From the NCBI GenBank assembly GCA_964035015.1, contig OZ036007.1:4223997-4287996 (forward strand): a stretch of DNA of 64,000 nt, given 5' to 3'. The position numbers and the translations under genes were made by a program. Under the pieces are notes generated by a model that was not told the origin of the DNA, ran no database searches, and was given only the letters and a program-made list of their open reading frames with translations. Below, one piece after another: positions 21,139 to 31,255 of this stretch. This stretch comes from Corallium rubrum (lineage: Eukaryota; Cnidaria; Anthozoa; Scleralcyonacea; Coralliidae). Numbering within the stretch: the first letter of the stretch is position 1; each line of letters starts with the position of its first letter.

Positions 21139-22757
21139 GTGAGTGGATTGCAAAAGATCTTTTCCGATTCAGGTTTAGTGAATTACGAGGTTAAATAGAC
21201 TGGTTTTATTCTGCGGCGAACACACGACAGGTGATCGCACAAGTTCGGGGAAGAAAAACGCGCTAGTTACATCTCCGAACTTGAACACACCTGCTCGCGA
21301 GAGAATCAGGTGCGCGTTGCACGCAAGAAACATGTTGAAATGGGCCTAATGTCAAGGCCAAAAGGCTCATTTCTCGTGGCTGCAATCAACATGTTGTAAT
21401 CCGATCGTTTCAGTCTCCAACGTTGTTATCAACGTTTTCACTTCGCTCCTTGTCTTTTTGTCCCGTCGCGAGCAATTTTGTAGGCAATGTGTGGTCTGGC
21501 TCTGTGTGTTCTAGACGCAAAATGCTTGTCCGTTTATTCGACTTCGGGACACGGCGAAACGTTCTGGCACGGAGACGAGCGCGCGCGCAGGGTGAGCGAA
21601 AAAATTAAAGGGCGGCTTGTGTTATTGAGGAAGCGCTGTAATTGCCAAAATTGGTGATATTGTAGTAGCAATATGAAGGCTAGACGCGTCACCGCACAAA
21701 CCTAATGAACAACAGGTCAAGTAAACGGCGTTGCCAGAACGAAATTCTGCGTCTCTCACTCAGCAAACATAGGTGAAAACGTAACCCAATGACAATGTCA
21801 AACACACTTACAAATTTTACAAGTACATGACGCAGGGATAAGTCTGATAAATGGCATCGATTTTCCAACTGCCTCTTATCAAAGTTAAACAGTATACTGT
21901 ATAATAAACAAGGTCTCTTTCCTCTTTCACTTCCCCTCCCGACTGCAGCTTTCACTACAGTATAATTAGCGTTTTACGCACGGCAGCTAAAGAGAACCGC
22001 AACGGAATTTTAGGGTGGTTAGTTCGCGTTGGGGGGTTTCATCTGAGCAGTTCACCGCCTTTCAGTTTCTCCCTTTCCCCCATCAATTGGCTTTGTTATT
22101 CATGCAATAAACCATTATTTGTTATTACTACTAAATAGTTAATCCTCTACAAATAAGGACGCCCTTGTATATACAAATGTCGACAGTTCCCTAACCGGCG
22201 CAAACGATTCTAGGAAGAACTAGGGTGAATGCAGTAAGAAGGTATACTCCTTCTGGCTCTGCATTGCTAGTTTGACCAGAATTATGTTGGTGGCGTGCAA
22301 ACACAACTGTGCGAAGTACTATTGATGGAAGATATTTGTTCTGTGCTTGGTTATATTCAAAAGCGTAACGCGCTCGTTTATATTCTCCGACGAAGCCACT
22401 TTTCAATAAGATATAGAGCACTCGAGTATAGAGCCTTAATTTCAGAGTTGCCTATGGGCATGGTAGAGAGAGGGTGGAGCACATGTATTTGTACCAAACA
22501 GGGTGGCTGAATTCTCAAGGCTTCTCAGTTTTGAAAACGGGAAGAAATTCCGAAATCGCTATAATGGATTTCAATCTATTTTGACTCAAAAATAATATTT
22601 TGTCGCAAGTGGGACACGAATAAATCATTCTAATTGACAGCTGATGCAGGCATGCTTCATGCAAATTTACCCAGCCATGCCCATGGGGGTTTATGGCTCC
22701 ACCCACCACATAATTTCGTGTACACGGGTCCGGGAGAATTCGAAGGAATATGTTCTC
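21139..22757. other. Probable intron of the FGF-like gene
   Basis: Starts with a consensus donor (gtgagt). No exon with FGF-core features was recognised. The stretch at 21230-22080 is relatively GC-balanced and unremarkable. Confidence 0.4.
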
Positions 22758-22761
22758 TTAA

Positions 22762-22877
22762 GGCCCATTTCCACTCAGGAGAATTTTCCTTGGACAGGGA
22801 ATTTCCCAGAACTAATGAATTTGAGACAAAAGAAAATGTCCTGTCCAAGGAAAATTCTCCTGAGTGGAAATGGGCCA
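22762..22877. mobile_element. TTAA foldback MITE, unit 1 of 2
   Basis: The arms are ggcccatttccactcaggag and its complement at 22860-22877, flanked by TTAA at 22758-22761 and 22878-22881. The right TTAA is shared with the next unit. Confidence 0.75.
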
Positions 22878-22881
22878 TTAA

Positions 22882-23047
22882 GGCTGGTTTCCACTCCGGA
22901 AAATTTTCCTCTGGGCAGGGACGGACAGGGAAATTTTCTTTGTCTTGTGAACTCTCGGTCGGAACTAATGACTTTAACACAAAGGAAACTATCCTGGAAA
23001 CTAGGAAACTATCCGTTCCTGTCCTGCGGAAAATTGTCCTATATGCC
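22882..23047. mobile_element. TTAA foldback MITE, unit 2 of 2
   Basis: Starts ggctggtttccactccggaa, has an imperfect inverted end (gcggaaaattgtcctatatgcc), and lies between TTAA at 22878-22881 and 23048-23051. It abuts unit 1 with a single shared TTAA. The overlapping ORFs are artefacts of the palindromes. Confidence 0.6.
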
Positions 23048-23404
23048 TTAATGGAGTACTTTTGTTCGCAACGTCATTATTCAGTCGTTGTCTAAAACTT
23101 TGCTAGTCCACCTGACGTTGCGGACTGATTTTGCTTACGAAGCACTTTACTTTTATTTTGACAAGGGGTTTCGTGACTAAACAAGTCTGTCTATTGTTTT
23201 TTTGAAGCTTTGCGTGTGCCGTAATTCAAACAAAAAAAAAGTGGGTTGACACCATTAATTTTGAGCTTTCCGTCTTTGAATTCGGACCGTCTTCGTGGGA
23301 GTTACATTATAACACCTGACCGTTTGTTCATGTCAGCTAAGCTATTGCTTTGTTCATTGATATGCGATGTCATATTTAAAATGTAGAATACCGGCTCACC
23401 GTAG

Positions 23405-23698
23405 AGGTGATACAGGCAACATTTTTCTTCAAAAGTTGCGTTGCAAGTTGAAAAGCGTTGTTGCACGTATTTCCACCCACCTTAAACATTGTCACGCAAC
23501 AACGATTTTGTTGGAAGTTGAAAAAAAATTATTGAAAAAAGTAGACTCCAGTTCTACTTGTTGCAACATGCTGATTCAACTTGCAACAAAATCATTGTTG
23601 TGTGACAATGTTTGAGGTTGGTGGTAATGCGTGCAACAACGCTATTCAACGTGCAACGCCACAATGTTGCAGCAATTTGTTGCTCGTATTACTTCACC
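23405..23698. mobile_element. Foldback MITE, family H2, copy A
   Basis: Arms built on acattgtcacgcaacaa, gattttgttgcaagttgaa and ttgcgttgcaagttgaa around the centre aagtagactccagttctactt. The ends are ggtga..tac / gtattacttcacc. Further copies at 47511-47802 and 63421-63724. No ORF of its own. Confidence 0.8.
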
Positions 23699-23989
23699 TT
23701 AATTGTTCTAATTTCTAACTTGAATTAACACAGAAAGTATATTTAAGAACAAGTTTTGACCAAGTCTTTGCCTTCTGTATGCTTATTCGATGCTTTACTA
23801 TATTTATCTTGATTCTTTTGTCTTGAAAAATTGTCGACGTGAGTGAGTAGTAGAGCCTTTCCATTTTATACAGTGGTTCGACTCTGCATGTTCCTACGGC
23901 CTACGAATGGTTTTCTATGGCTGATTTTTTTCAGTTTTTGTCCAGCAGTCTTTGTGTTCTTTTTGTCGTGCTCCACCTCTCCCTGTTTA

Positions 23990-24320
23990 ACTATGCATTT
24001 TATTCGAGATGTTTCTTAGCTCAAGGGCATTGCTCAAAACTCGATAAAATCGTCTATATCCTTAGTACAGCCAAAACCAAAAATAAAGAAATAACATGCA
24101 GGAAATGAAATAATGAATCGTCCATTTTTCATTCCACTTGGTATTATTTTCAAGAGCTAATTTCAACGACTTCCCAATTATCCTTATTATGCAAGACTTC
24201 TTTTATAGCTCAATAGCATGACTGCAAAACTCAATAAATTCGTCTATACTCACGGTGGGTATCGTCCATCTTTAATTCCACTTAGACCACTTGGTATCAT
24301 TTTCAATATAGCCAATTTCA
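23990..24320. repeat. Tandem duplication of about 190 bp
   Basis: A block with ttagctcaagggcattg, aaaactcgataaaatcgtctata and cgtccatttttcattccacttgg is repeated as tagctcaatagcatg, aaaactcaataaattcgtctata and cgtccatctttaattccactt. No coding content. Confidence 0.6.
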
Positions 24321-24978
24321 ACTAGTTCTTTAAATTAATAAATAGTTGGTCAATCCATTGAGCAGGAACCCAAACACTTGACGAGATGACGGATATAGTT
24401 GATAGAGTGTGAAAATCACGCAATCTTATCGGAGTCGATGTTATCGTAAACAAAACAACACTAATGCGTTTGCGGAGTCGTATTAACTTAACGAATTAAA
24501 AACTCGAGAATGTACGATTTATTAACTTCAATACAAGTGAGTTTAAGAGAAACAAACAAAAGCTATATACAATAAACTAGACAGAAATTATATAAACACA
24601 CTCAAACATCATGGCAGGGTAACCACAACAATATTTATAGGCTAATTACTGCAGGCAGTTGCAAAAAAAAAATAGACCAACACTGCTACAATATGTAAGG
24701 ATTAAAATAAGCTTGTTTAAAAAATTCTTTAAATAAACACTACATTACAATAGACCAATAAAATAATGCTATATAAAATTGTGGAAGCAATTCCCAATGC
24801 TAACTGGTAGCATGCTACAAATAGGAAGGGATAGAGGACGAGCGTGGATGTTTGATTATATTTATGACCATTTATAGGACAGATTGTTTTCCATGTTCGC
24901 GTGTCGCGTCTGTATACCAAAACAATTGGCTAATGAAATAATAGAGATTATATTGTTTTAATCTTACAAATAGGTTAA
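24321..24978. other. Non-coding, possible LINE 3' tail relic
   Basis: Sequence at about 24510-24700 (catggcagggtaaccacaacaatatttatag, gctaattactgcaggcag) loosely resembles 28720-28775. It may be a minus-strand retroelement 3' end. No gene seen. Confidence 0.35.
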
Positions 24979-25198
24979 GACTGCGTTCACATTAAAGCGG
25001 AGCGAAAAAGTACCGGATCTTGTGTTCACACGACACCGCCAAGGGTTCCGTTTCATTTCGCTAGAAATTGTTTTCAAAACGCTCCGGTTAGAGCGCCGTT
25101 CTCACACAATTTCGATCCGGTGCCGTGTGAACGCAACGGCGTTTTGTGACTTTTTAGCGCCGTTTTCAACTCGCTCCAGACTCGTGTGAACGGGGTCT
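24979..25198. mobile_element. TTAA-type foldback MITE
   Basis: The left end gactgcgttcacat follows TTAA at 24975-24978. The right end gtgtgaacggggtctta is inverted with respect to it. The interior holds paired agcggagcg / cgctcc motifs. The right TTAA is decayed (ttataa). Confidence 0.6.
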
Positions 25199-25244
25199 TA
25201 TAAGTTCATCAGCTAATGATTTCCAAACTCTGGACGTTCGGTTA

Positions 25245-25695
25245 CATCGTTAGGGCGCCCACTGGCGATCAGAAGGTTGTGGGTTGTACACATATAGCTC
25301 AATCGTTGTATAGAGCGTCTCACTGGCGATCAGAAGGTTGTGTTGTATATATACACTATAGCTGAATGGTTAGAGCAGAAGGTTGTAAGTTGTATACATA
25401 TAGCTCAATAGTTAGAGCGTCTCACTGGCGATCAGAAGGCTTGGGTTGTATACATATAGCTCAATGACAATGGTTAGAGCGTCTCACTGGCGATCAGAAG
25501 GTTGTGGGGTGTATATATATAGCTCAATGGTTAGAGCGTCTCACTGGCGATCAGAAGGTTGTGGGTTGTATACATATGGCTCAATGACAATGGTTAGAGC
25601 GTCTCACTGGCGATCAGAAGGTTGTGGGTTGTATACATATAGCTCAATGACAATGGTTAGAGCGTCTCACTGGCGATCAGAAGGTTGCGGCCTTG
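25245..25695 (+). repeat. Minisatellite of tRNA-like units, about 8 copies of 60-67 bp
   Basis: Unit: atagctcaatggttagagcg, tctcactggcgatcagaagg, ttgtgggttgtatacat. The first part matches a tRNA D-arm/A box (GCTCAATGGTTAGAGC) and the middle resembles an anticodon arm. The T arm is decayed to ggttgtatac. Some units carry a four-base insertion (gaca). The array looks like tandem amplification of a tRNA-derived repeat rather than functional tRNA genes. The HWRSEGCG-repeat ORF across it is an artefact. Confidence 0.75.
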
Positions 25696-27586
25696 CATGG
25701 GACAGTGTTGGGAATTAGATAGCTCAAATCTTATAAACACGAATATCTTATGTTAAATATATACGGTTTTTCTCTTTACCAGTGTACAAACTATCGACTG
25801 CAAGGCTTTATGTACAAACTCTTATATGCAAGTACGTGTAGTATTCAGTCAATTCTATTTCAGAATTATTCTCAGAAAATATGAAGATTTTTTTACACTA
25901 CCACAAAATCAACGGAAAAATTTGTTTACTCGAGTGACATTCGAGGAATCCACAGGAATTGGAGGGAAATTTTTCTTTTGCGCGAGATATATTATAATAA
26001 TATCATCTTGCGGTACTTGGTAGTTCAGTGTTTTAAATATATTTTAGAATTAAACCAAGTATCAGAATTTACCTCAGCGTCAGAGAAACATGAAAAATAT
26101 GCATAATTAACATTTTTCTTTTCTTTCACTGAAATACATCTCACTCGTTAATGTGTGAAAAAGTATATACACTCAGTATATCAAGCATTTTATGACTTAT
26201 CAGGCATGTTTTTAATTGTCACTTCCAGACCTCTCGAATGCATGTCTTTAGTTAACGACTCAAGCCCTACGTTATTATGGTTATTATCACTACAGTCTGT
26301 GCGTGATTTCTCAGCCTAAATGTTCAATGGAGCTACAGCGCAACTACAGACAAGGTGGCGAGGTGGGCGGATCACGTTAATTCATTCATTTGTAAAAGCG
26401 CTCATGAACGCAATTTCGCGGTCTCCTCTTTCGTCTGTTTTCCGTCCTATAATTGCATAACCTTTTAGCGACAAAGCTAAAAGAGCGAGGAGCGATCATT
26501 ACAGTCTATCGTGTCACGAGAAGTGGCGGAAATTTTGAGTTCGAGCCGAAGAAATGCTTTCAAAGCATACATATTACACAAACACACTGCATGCATGGTA
26601 TTCACAATTTAGCGGATTAATAGTCTACATCAGGATAAGATTGAACGCTTATCAGATAACTCGCGTGCACAGTGAAAATCGAGCTTTTATCCTTAGGCTA
26701 TATAGACGTCTATTAATATCATGCAGTAAAGCAAATTAATGTGTGCAAAAAATTAGAGCAAGCGTGTTCAGTAGATTTTATAACACGAGGCGATAGCCAG
26801 GCCCGAGTGTTTTATACCTGTAATTGAGTTCAATAAACGGCTAAAAAAATTAACGTATTGTCGTTGACGCAACACTGTTGTGTGAACAGTAAAATCCAGC
26901 AAGAAATTATTCGAAAACAGCAAGCGAATCTTCAGCACATCTAAAGACACTCATTTTAAGATGTTTTCGACTTTTCCACTGTGGGACACTTTGTCGGACG
27001 AACCGACATTTTTCGACTAAGAAGTGTTGCGAAAACATTGACTACTTCTTGAGTTGTCGCTTGAAGTCAAATTTCAAATTGGCAATCTAACTATACATCT
27101 TTAGTTAATATAGCCTGCATGCATGCAAAGTAATTCACTCATTCAACAAGCATTTTTTAATAAAAACAATACCTTTAGGCGTTGGTCATGTGCGGGGAAC
27201 TTTCTCGTGTTCTGAATCTGATCCAAATTACCCGACGAAGGACTCTACTCGAAATGTCAGTATTTTGTCCTAAAAATTCTTGTCCGGTTACCTATATACG
27301 TTTTTGTTTAGCTAAATATTATATCTAAGTACCTTAGCAGTACTCAGGTTTTTTTTTAAACCACACATGACATGTTCGATGTTTGGACTAGGATTTGGGT
27401 TTCGGACTACTATCAAACAATGAATTTAACAAACCAGACTTGTTTATTTGGTGGGCGAGAGCTTGCACTAAACGCCAACTGAACGAAAATATTGACAAAA
27501 CGACAAACAAGAATTCCATTGAGTCAAAATTGTCATATTATAACACTCACATGATGCATTCTCTTAAAATCGTCGTTTTCTACTTA
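25696..27586. other. Non-coding; degenerate hammerhead-like sequence at about 27230
   Basis: No gene seen over 1.9 kb. At 27230-27262 the plus strand reads ccgacgaaggactctactcgaaatgtcag, similar in order to the CUGANGA...GAAA core of the H1 hairpins but with one core substitution. A cttgccttatag-like region at 26780-26850 shows only AT-rich spacer. Confidence 0.4.
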
Positions 27587-27588
27587 TA

Positions 27589-27767
27589 GACCTTATTCAA
27601 AAATGGCCGCCGAATTAGAATTCTTTTATGTGCATATAAATTAGCCCTTATGACCTCGTTTTAAAGTAAAAATTCTTTTGAATTTCCCACATGAAAACGA
27701 GTTCATAAGGGCTAATTTATATGTATATAAAAGAATTTTAATTCGGCGGCCATTTTTGAATAAGGTC
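27589..27767. mobile_element. TA-flanked foldback MITE, family H3, copy 1 (179 bp)
   Basis: The terminal inverted repeats gaccttattcaaaaatggcc and its complement extend inward over attagaattcttttat and aattagcccttatga. TA dinucleotides at 27587-27588 and 27768-27769 are consistent with a Tc1/mariner-type TA target duplication. A second copy of identical length is at 48042-48220. Confidence 0.85.
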
Positions 27768-27789
27768 TATTGTCGTTGGCAGTCTTCAC

Positions 27790-28903
27790 CCTTTGGCTTT
27801 GCAGACTTTGCTATTAAACATTGAAGGTCATTAGCAATCTAACTTATCATGTCGTTGACAAACGTTCAATTACTGCTACTGGCAAAAATTTACAACAGGG
27901 CTTCAAAAGGCAAAATTATATATCCATGTCAAGATATTTAGTAAAGACAGGGGTTTCATTAGAAGCCGGCAACCGGCGAACTCCGGCGGTTACTTTCCAA
28001 ATCATCGCCGGCTACTTTCATAATCATTTGTTTTAAATTTTAATTGTAAATACCGTATACGTGTTCACTTTGAGCCGTTCCATTTTCTCTTGAAAACGTA
28101 AATAAACTTGAATGTGAAGAAAGCTGGTTTGTGTGGAAATTTGTAATTTGCTTGATAATTTTCTGTATTACATCTGTATTAGGGACCTTAAGATCTAGGA
28201 CGGCAACCTCAACGACGACGTCATTTAAACAAAATAATTATATTTGCAAAACAACGAGAATGAATAATTTTTACTCCCTAGAGTAATCCCAACACCGTCC
28301 CCGTTCTTTATACAACGTCACTTAGAGCATTTTCACGTCTTCAGGACGACGTCAACGGCCAAAAGATGAGAACTGTTGCTTAAGATTGACTTCAAATCTT
28401 CAATACAGACACTACAATAATTTTAGCAAAGTGCTGGAAATGGTGTTTCCGAGGTTCTAGACTTCAAAAATTTCCCGGGTGCGCCACCCCAACAAATGCG
28501 GTCCTAAATTGCTACCTCTATGTTCAGCCGCCTACTTTCTAAAATGAGCCTGCTACTTTCAAAATTAATGAAACCCCTGGTAAAGACATTTTTAAAAATT
28601 TTTTTTATTTATTTATTATGTTTTTTCCAACAGTGTATAAAGAATATTTATACTTTCACACAAATAAATATATACATAATTAAACGACAGACGAACATGC
28701 ACATATACAAACTAAACTTTAAGAGAAGTGGCAGGGATAGCCGCAACAGCGTGTGCCAATTACTGCGAGATTAATAAGAGGAAAAACAAACAAAAAAAAA
28801 CCCCAAAAAAGTTCAATTCAGATCAAAAGAAAAATAAATAAAAGAACGATGAAAATCCGCATAATAAAAGCTGTCAAGTACAACAGCGAAGGTCACCAAG
28901 CAA
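27790..28903. other. Non-coding with a partial MITE of family H4 (28184-28410)
   Basis: ttagggaccttaagatctag, ggcaacctcaacgacgacgtc and the block cttcaggacgacgtcaacgg, ccaaaagatgagaactgttg match the element at 49490-49873 in inverted orientation. At 28590-28780 lies an AT-rich stretch with ggcagggatagcc resembling 24610. No gene seen. Confidence 0.5.
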
Positions 28904-29016
28904 GCTCCGCAGAGGCTTTATATTACATGACGCATGAGGGAATATTAACCGCGGGGCGAAGGAACGCAGGCGGAAAACGAAGGGGGGAGGAGAAAGGCGA
29001 GAAGCCTCTGCCAGAT
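28904..29016 (+). repeat. Left arm of a long inverted repeat flanking the 29.1-kb gene
   Basis: The segment from ctccgcagaggctt to gaagcctctgccaga, with ttacatgacgcatgaggg and gcggaaaacgaag, is repeated in inverted orientation at 29833-29948. Each arm has its own short inverted ends (gcagaggctt/aagcctctgc), so the arms may be two separate MITE insertions. Confidence 0.75.
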
Positions 29017-29105
29017 GCCACACCCAACATGGCGTTAAACCGGGGGGTGCCGAATATTTTACGAGGTATTCAAACCTGATTCAAACAAAGCACATTCAAG
29101 TCAAA

Positions 29106-29689
29106 ATGGCTGAGAAAATATCACTTGCTACAACAAGCCCACAAAGAAATTATTTACTCGCTGTTCGAAATGAGAAAGTGTTATGCCCTGTTTGCGGCAA
29201 AGCGTCTGCCATATGTTCAAGCCAAGGTCTGCATCAGCACTACAAAACATTGCATAAAAACATCGTTTTAGTGAACAGGTTTTGGCCGAAGGCGAGGCGT
29301 TGGTGCGCCAATATGCAAGCGAAGAAACCCTGTCCAATTTAATGGATTTGTCCGTTAAAAGAAGACAAGAAGTAAGTAAAATGTTGGTTGTGTAAATGCT
29401 TGTAAATAACCGGATCAATCTATATTAGATACTCCTCAATTTTTAACAGGGATCGTCTGAATACAAACCGTATAAATGCGAATCGTCCGAAAGAAACGAG
29501 TCGATCGAACTGTATAGTTCCAGCGACAAAGAAGCAGCGAAACTGTTTGGCATGTACTTGGACCATAAGCATCCGATGCCGAAATTGGAAGAATCAAATA
29601 AAGGTTTTAAGGTTCAAGTTTCGGGAGAATGTTTAGTACATCGACATCGCTTTCTTCCCCAGAATCCGACATTGAATTTAAGAATATAA
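29106..29689 (+). CDS. Candidate two-exon zinc-finger gene, with a likely one-base lesion
   Basis: ATG at 29106 has a strong context (caaaatggct). Exon 1 encodes LCPVCGKASAICSSQGLHQHYKTLH, a C-x2-C-x12-H-x4-H arrangement like a C2H2 finger. After a run of five A (29256-29260) the coding signal moves by one frame to EQVLAEGEALVRQYASEE, so one A appears to be missing. Exon 1 then ends at gaa|gtaagt (29371). A 78-base intron ends in ttttaacag, and exon 2 (29450-29689) reads in phase 0 for 79 acidic/serine-rich codons to TAA. aataaa follows at about 29700. No family is recognised. Correct phasing at both splice sites supports a real gene or a recent pseudogene. It sits inside an inverted repeat. 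Confidence 0.45.
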
Positions 29690-29832
29690 TGCCAATGAAT
29701 AATAAAAATATCACCACAAAATAAAATAGACACACCATTGGGTTGTTCTTCACATATTCTTTTCGGATGGCCCAGATATTTAAGGATTTTAAAGCTTGTA
29801 ACACTCTGTCCCACTTTGTAATGCAAATCTGG

Positions 29833-29948
29833 CAGAGGCTTCTCGCGAATCTCGCCTTTCTCCTCCCCTTCGTTTTCCGCCTGCGTTCCTTCGCCCCGCG
29901 GTTAATATTCCCTCATGCGTCATGTAATATGAAGCCTCTGCGGAGGAG
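29833..29948 (-). repeat. Right arm of the inverted repeat flanking the 29.1-kb gene
   Basis: Reverse complement of 28904-29016, with a few differences including an extra attcgcga-type insertion next to the inner end. The minus-strand ORFs at 29607-29826 overlap its spacer and are not supported. Confidence 0.75.
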
Positions 29949-29962
29949 AGAGCACTTCAGAC

Positions 29963-30351
29963 CAACCTCGTACCCAGGGCCATTTGTAGGGAACTGGGCC
30001 AAGCTGGTGGGAACAAATGGCCCTGGTGGAGGCCAGGCTATCTCAGCCTCTGATTGGTCAAGAGCTTATGGCGTAAATCAGACGGTTTGATTTTGTTTTG
30101 TTTTTTTAAAAATTGTATTTTGACCTTGTCGGTTGTTTCTGCACACGGCACGGGAAATTATATTTTAAACCATGCAATAATTAGGTGTAATTAGGTATAA
30201 TTACTGTGTAAAGAACTGAGTTCTAGTTAATAAAATGCGCAATATACTGCGCATTTTGGGCTAGCCTCCACCAGGGCCATTTGTTCCCGCCATTTTGTTT
30301 TATTCGCCATCTTGGCCCAGTTCCCTACAAATGGCCCTGGGTACGAGGTTG
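29963..30351. mobile_element. MITE with a perfect 10-bp target duplication (389 bp)
   Basis: The terminal inverted repeats start caacctcgtacccagggcc and continue through atttgtagggaactgggcc. The flanks carry the direct repeat cacttcagac at 29953-29962 and 30352-30361. A 9-11 bp duplication is characteristic of Mutator-like elements; assignment on this basis is inference. Subterminal segments (accagggccatttgttccc) repeat the terminal motif. Confidence 0.85.
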
Positions 30352-30361
30352 CACTTCAGAC

Positions 30362-30500
30362 AAACCAGGGACGTAGCCAGGATTTTGAAAGGGGGGGAGC
30401 CGAAATCAAAATAAATTTTTAGGTTGGTCCGGGGGCATGCTCCCCCGGGAAATTTTGAAATCGAGAGTCGCTGAAATGCCATTTCCTGGCTTTTGGAGGA
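30362..30500. repeat. G-rich dispersed repeat fragment
   Basis: gacgtagccaggattttgaaaggggggg, then ccgggggcatgctcccccggg, a compact palindrome. It is followed by gaaattttgaaatcg. It looks like a transposon remnant; no coding content. Confidence 0.4.
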
Positions 30501-30589
30501 AGATTTTACAGACTCTAAAGGTTAAAAAACGTCATATAAAATACTCAAAACACAGATAGATACTCAAAATGCATACACTCGGTAGATTG

Positions 30590-31255
30590 AATACACTGTT
30601 TACAGTTTATTTCCTGACCCAATTAATATTGCATCCATACATAAATGCGAAAGAATTAAAACTATCAAATTAGAGAGAAAAAACTTTGAATAACTAAAGA
30701 TATGGCTGAAGGTAAGGTCAACAGGACATGAGTCGTCCCATGTGAAGACCGACCTTAATGAAAACAAACATAACATACAATAAAATAAAGACGAGAACAA
30801 ATATACAGTTTACAGAAGACATGACGAATTAGGAACAACAGCTTAAGTTCAAAGAGCGGCACTTGGAACAGAAGGTTTTCCAAGTGCGCATTCTGTTTAC
30901 ATCGAAAGATGAGTGTAGTAGAGAAGAGTAGTAAACAGTTAGTCTGTGTTTGAAGGAGGAAACGGATGAACTATTACGAATGGTGGGAGAGAGATTGTTC
31001 CAGAGAAGGACAATTCGGTTGAAAAAAGAGTTCCTATAGAGAGACGTCCTGCAATGGTTGACTTGAAGCAAGTGACGAAAGAGGAGATGTCTAGGTCGAA
31101 GAGGCCTTGTTTACATTTAAAAAAGAAGACGAGATCCTTTAGTTCAAGCCAGTAGGATATCGGAAGTAAATTAAGTTTCTTAAGACGTTCAGGATATGAC
31201 AACTCATAATCTTGAAGGATGAATTTGCTAGCACGTCTTTGAACACCCTCGAGGA
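30590..31255 (-). pseudogene. LINE 3' fragment (RT C-terminus and 3' UTR), frameshifted
   Basis: Minus-strand translation from 31255 reads LEGVQRRASKFIL and then YPERLKKLNLLPISYWLELKD, followed after a frameshift at about 31065 by FFNRIVLLWNNLSPTIRN, SSFKHRL and a Cys-containing end. These are typical C-terminal segments of CR1/Jockey-group LINE proteins. About 240 bases of 3' UTR run to 30590. The element is 5' truncated at about 31255. Confidence 0.75.

Noticed and set aside
22634-23095. 153- and 135-residue plus ORFs
   Set aside because: Fall within the chained TTAA foldbacks; both strands are open because of the palindromes.
25245-25695. Cluster of functional tRNA genes
   Set aside because: No unit forms an acceptor stem or a complete T arm.
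29607-29826. Small minus-strand membrane protein
   Set aside because: Antisense to exon 2 and the 3' UTR of the better supported plus-strand gene; runs into the inverted-repeat spacer.
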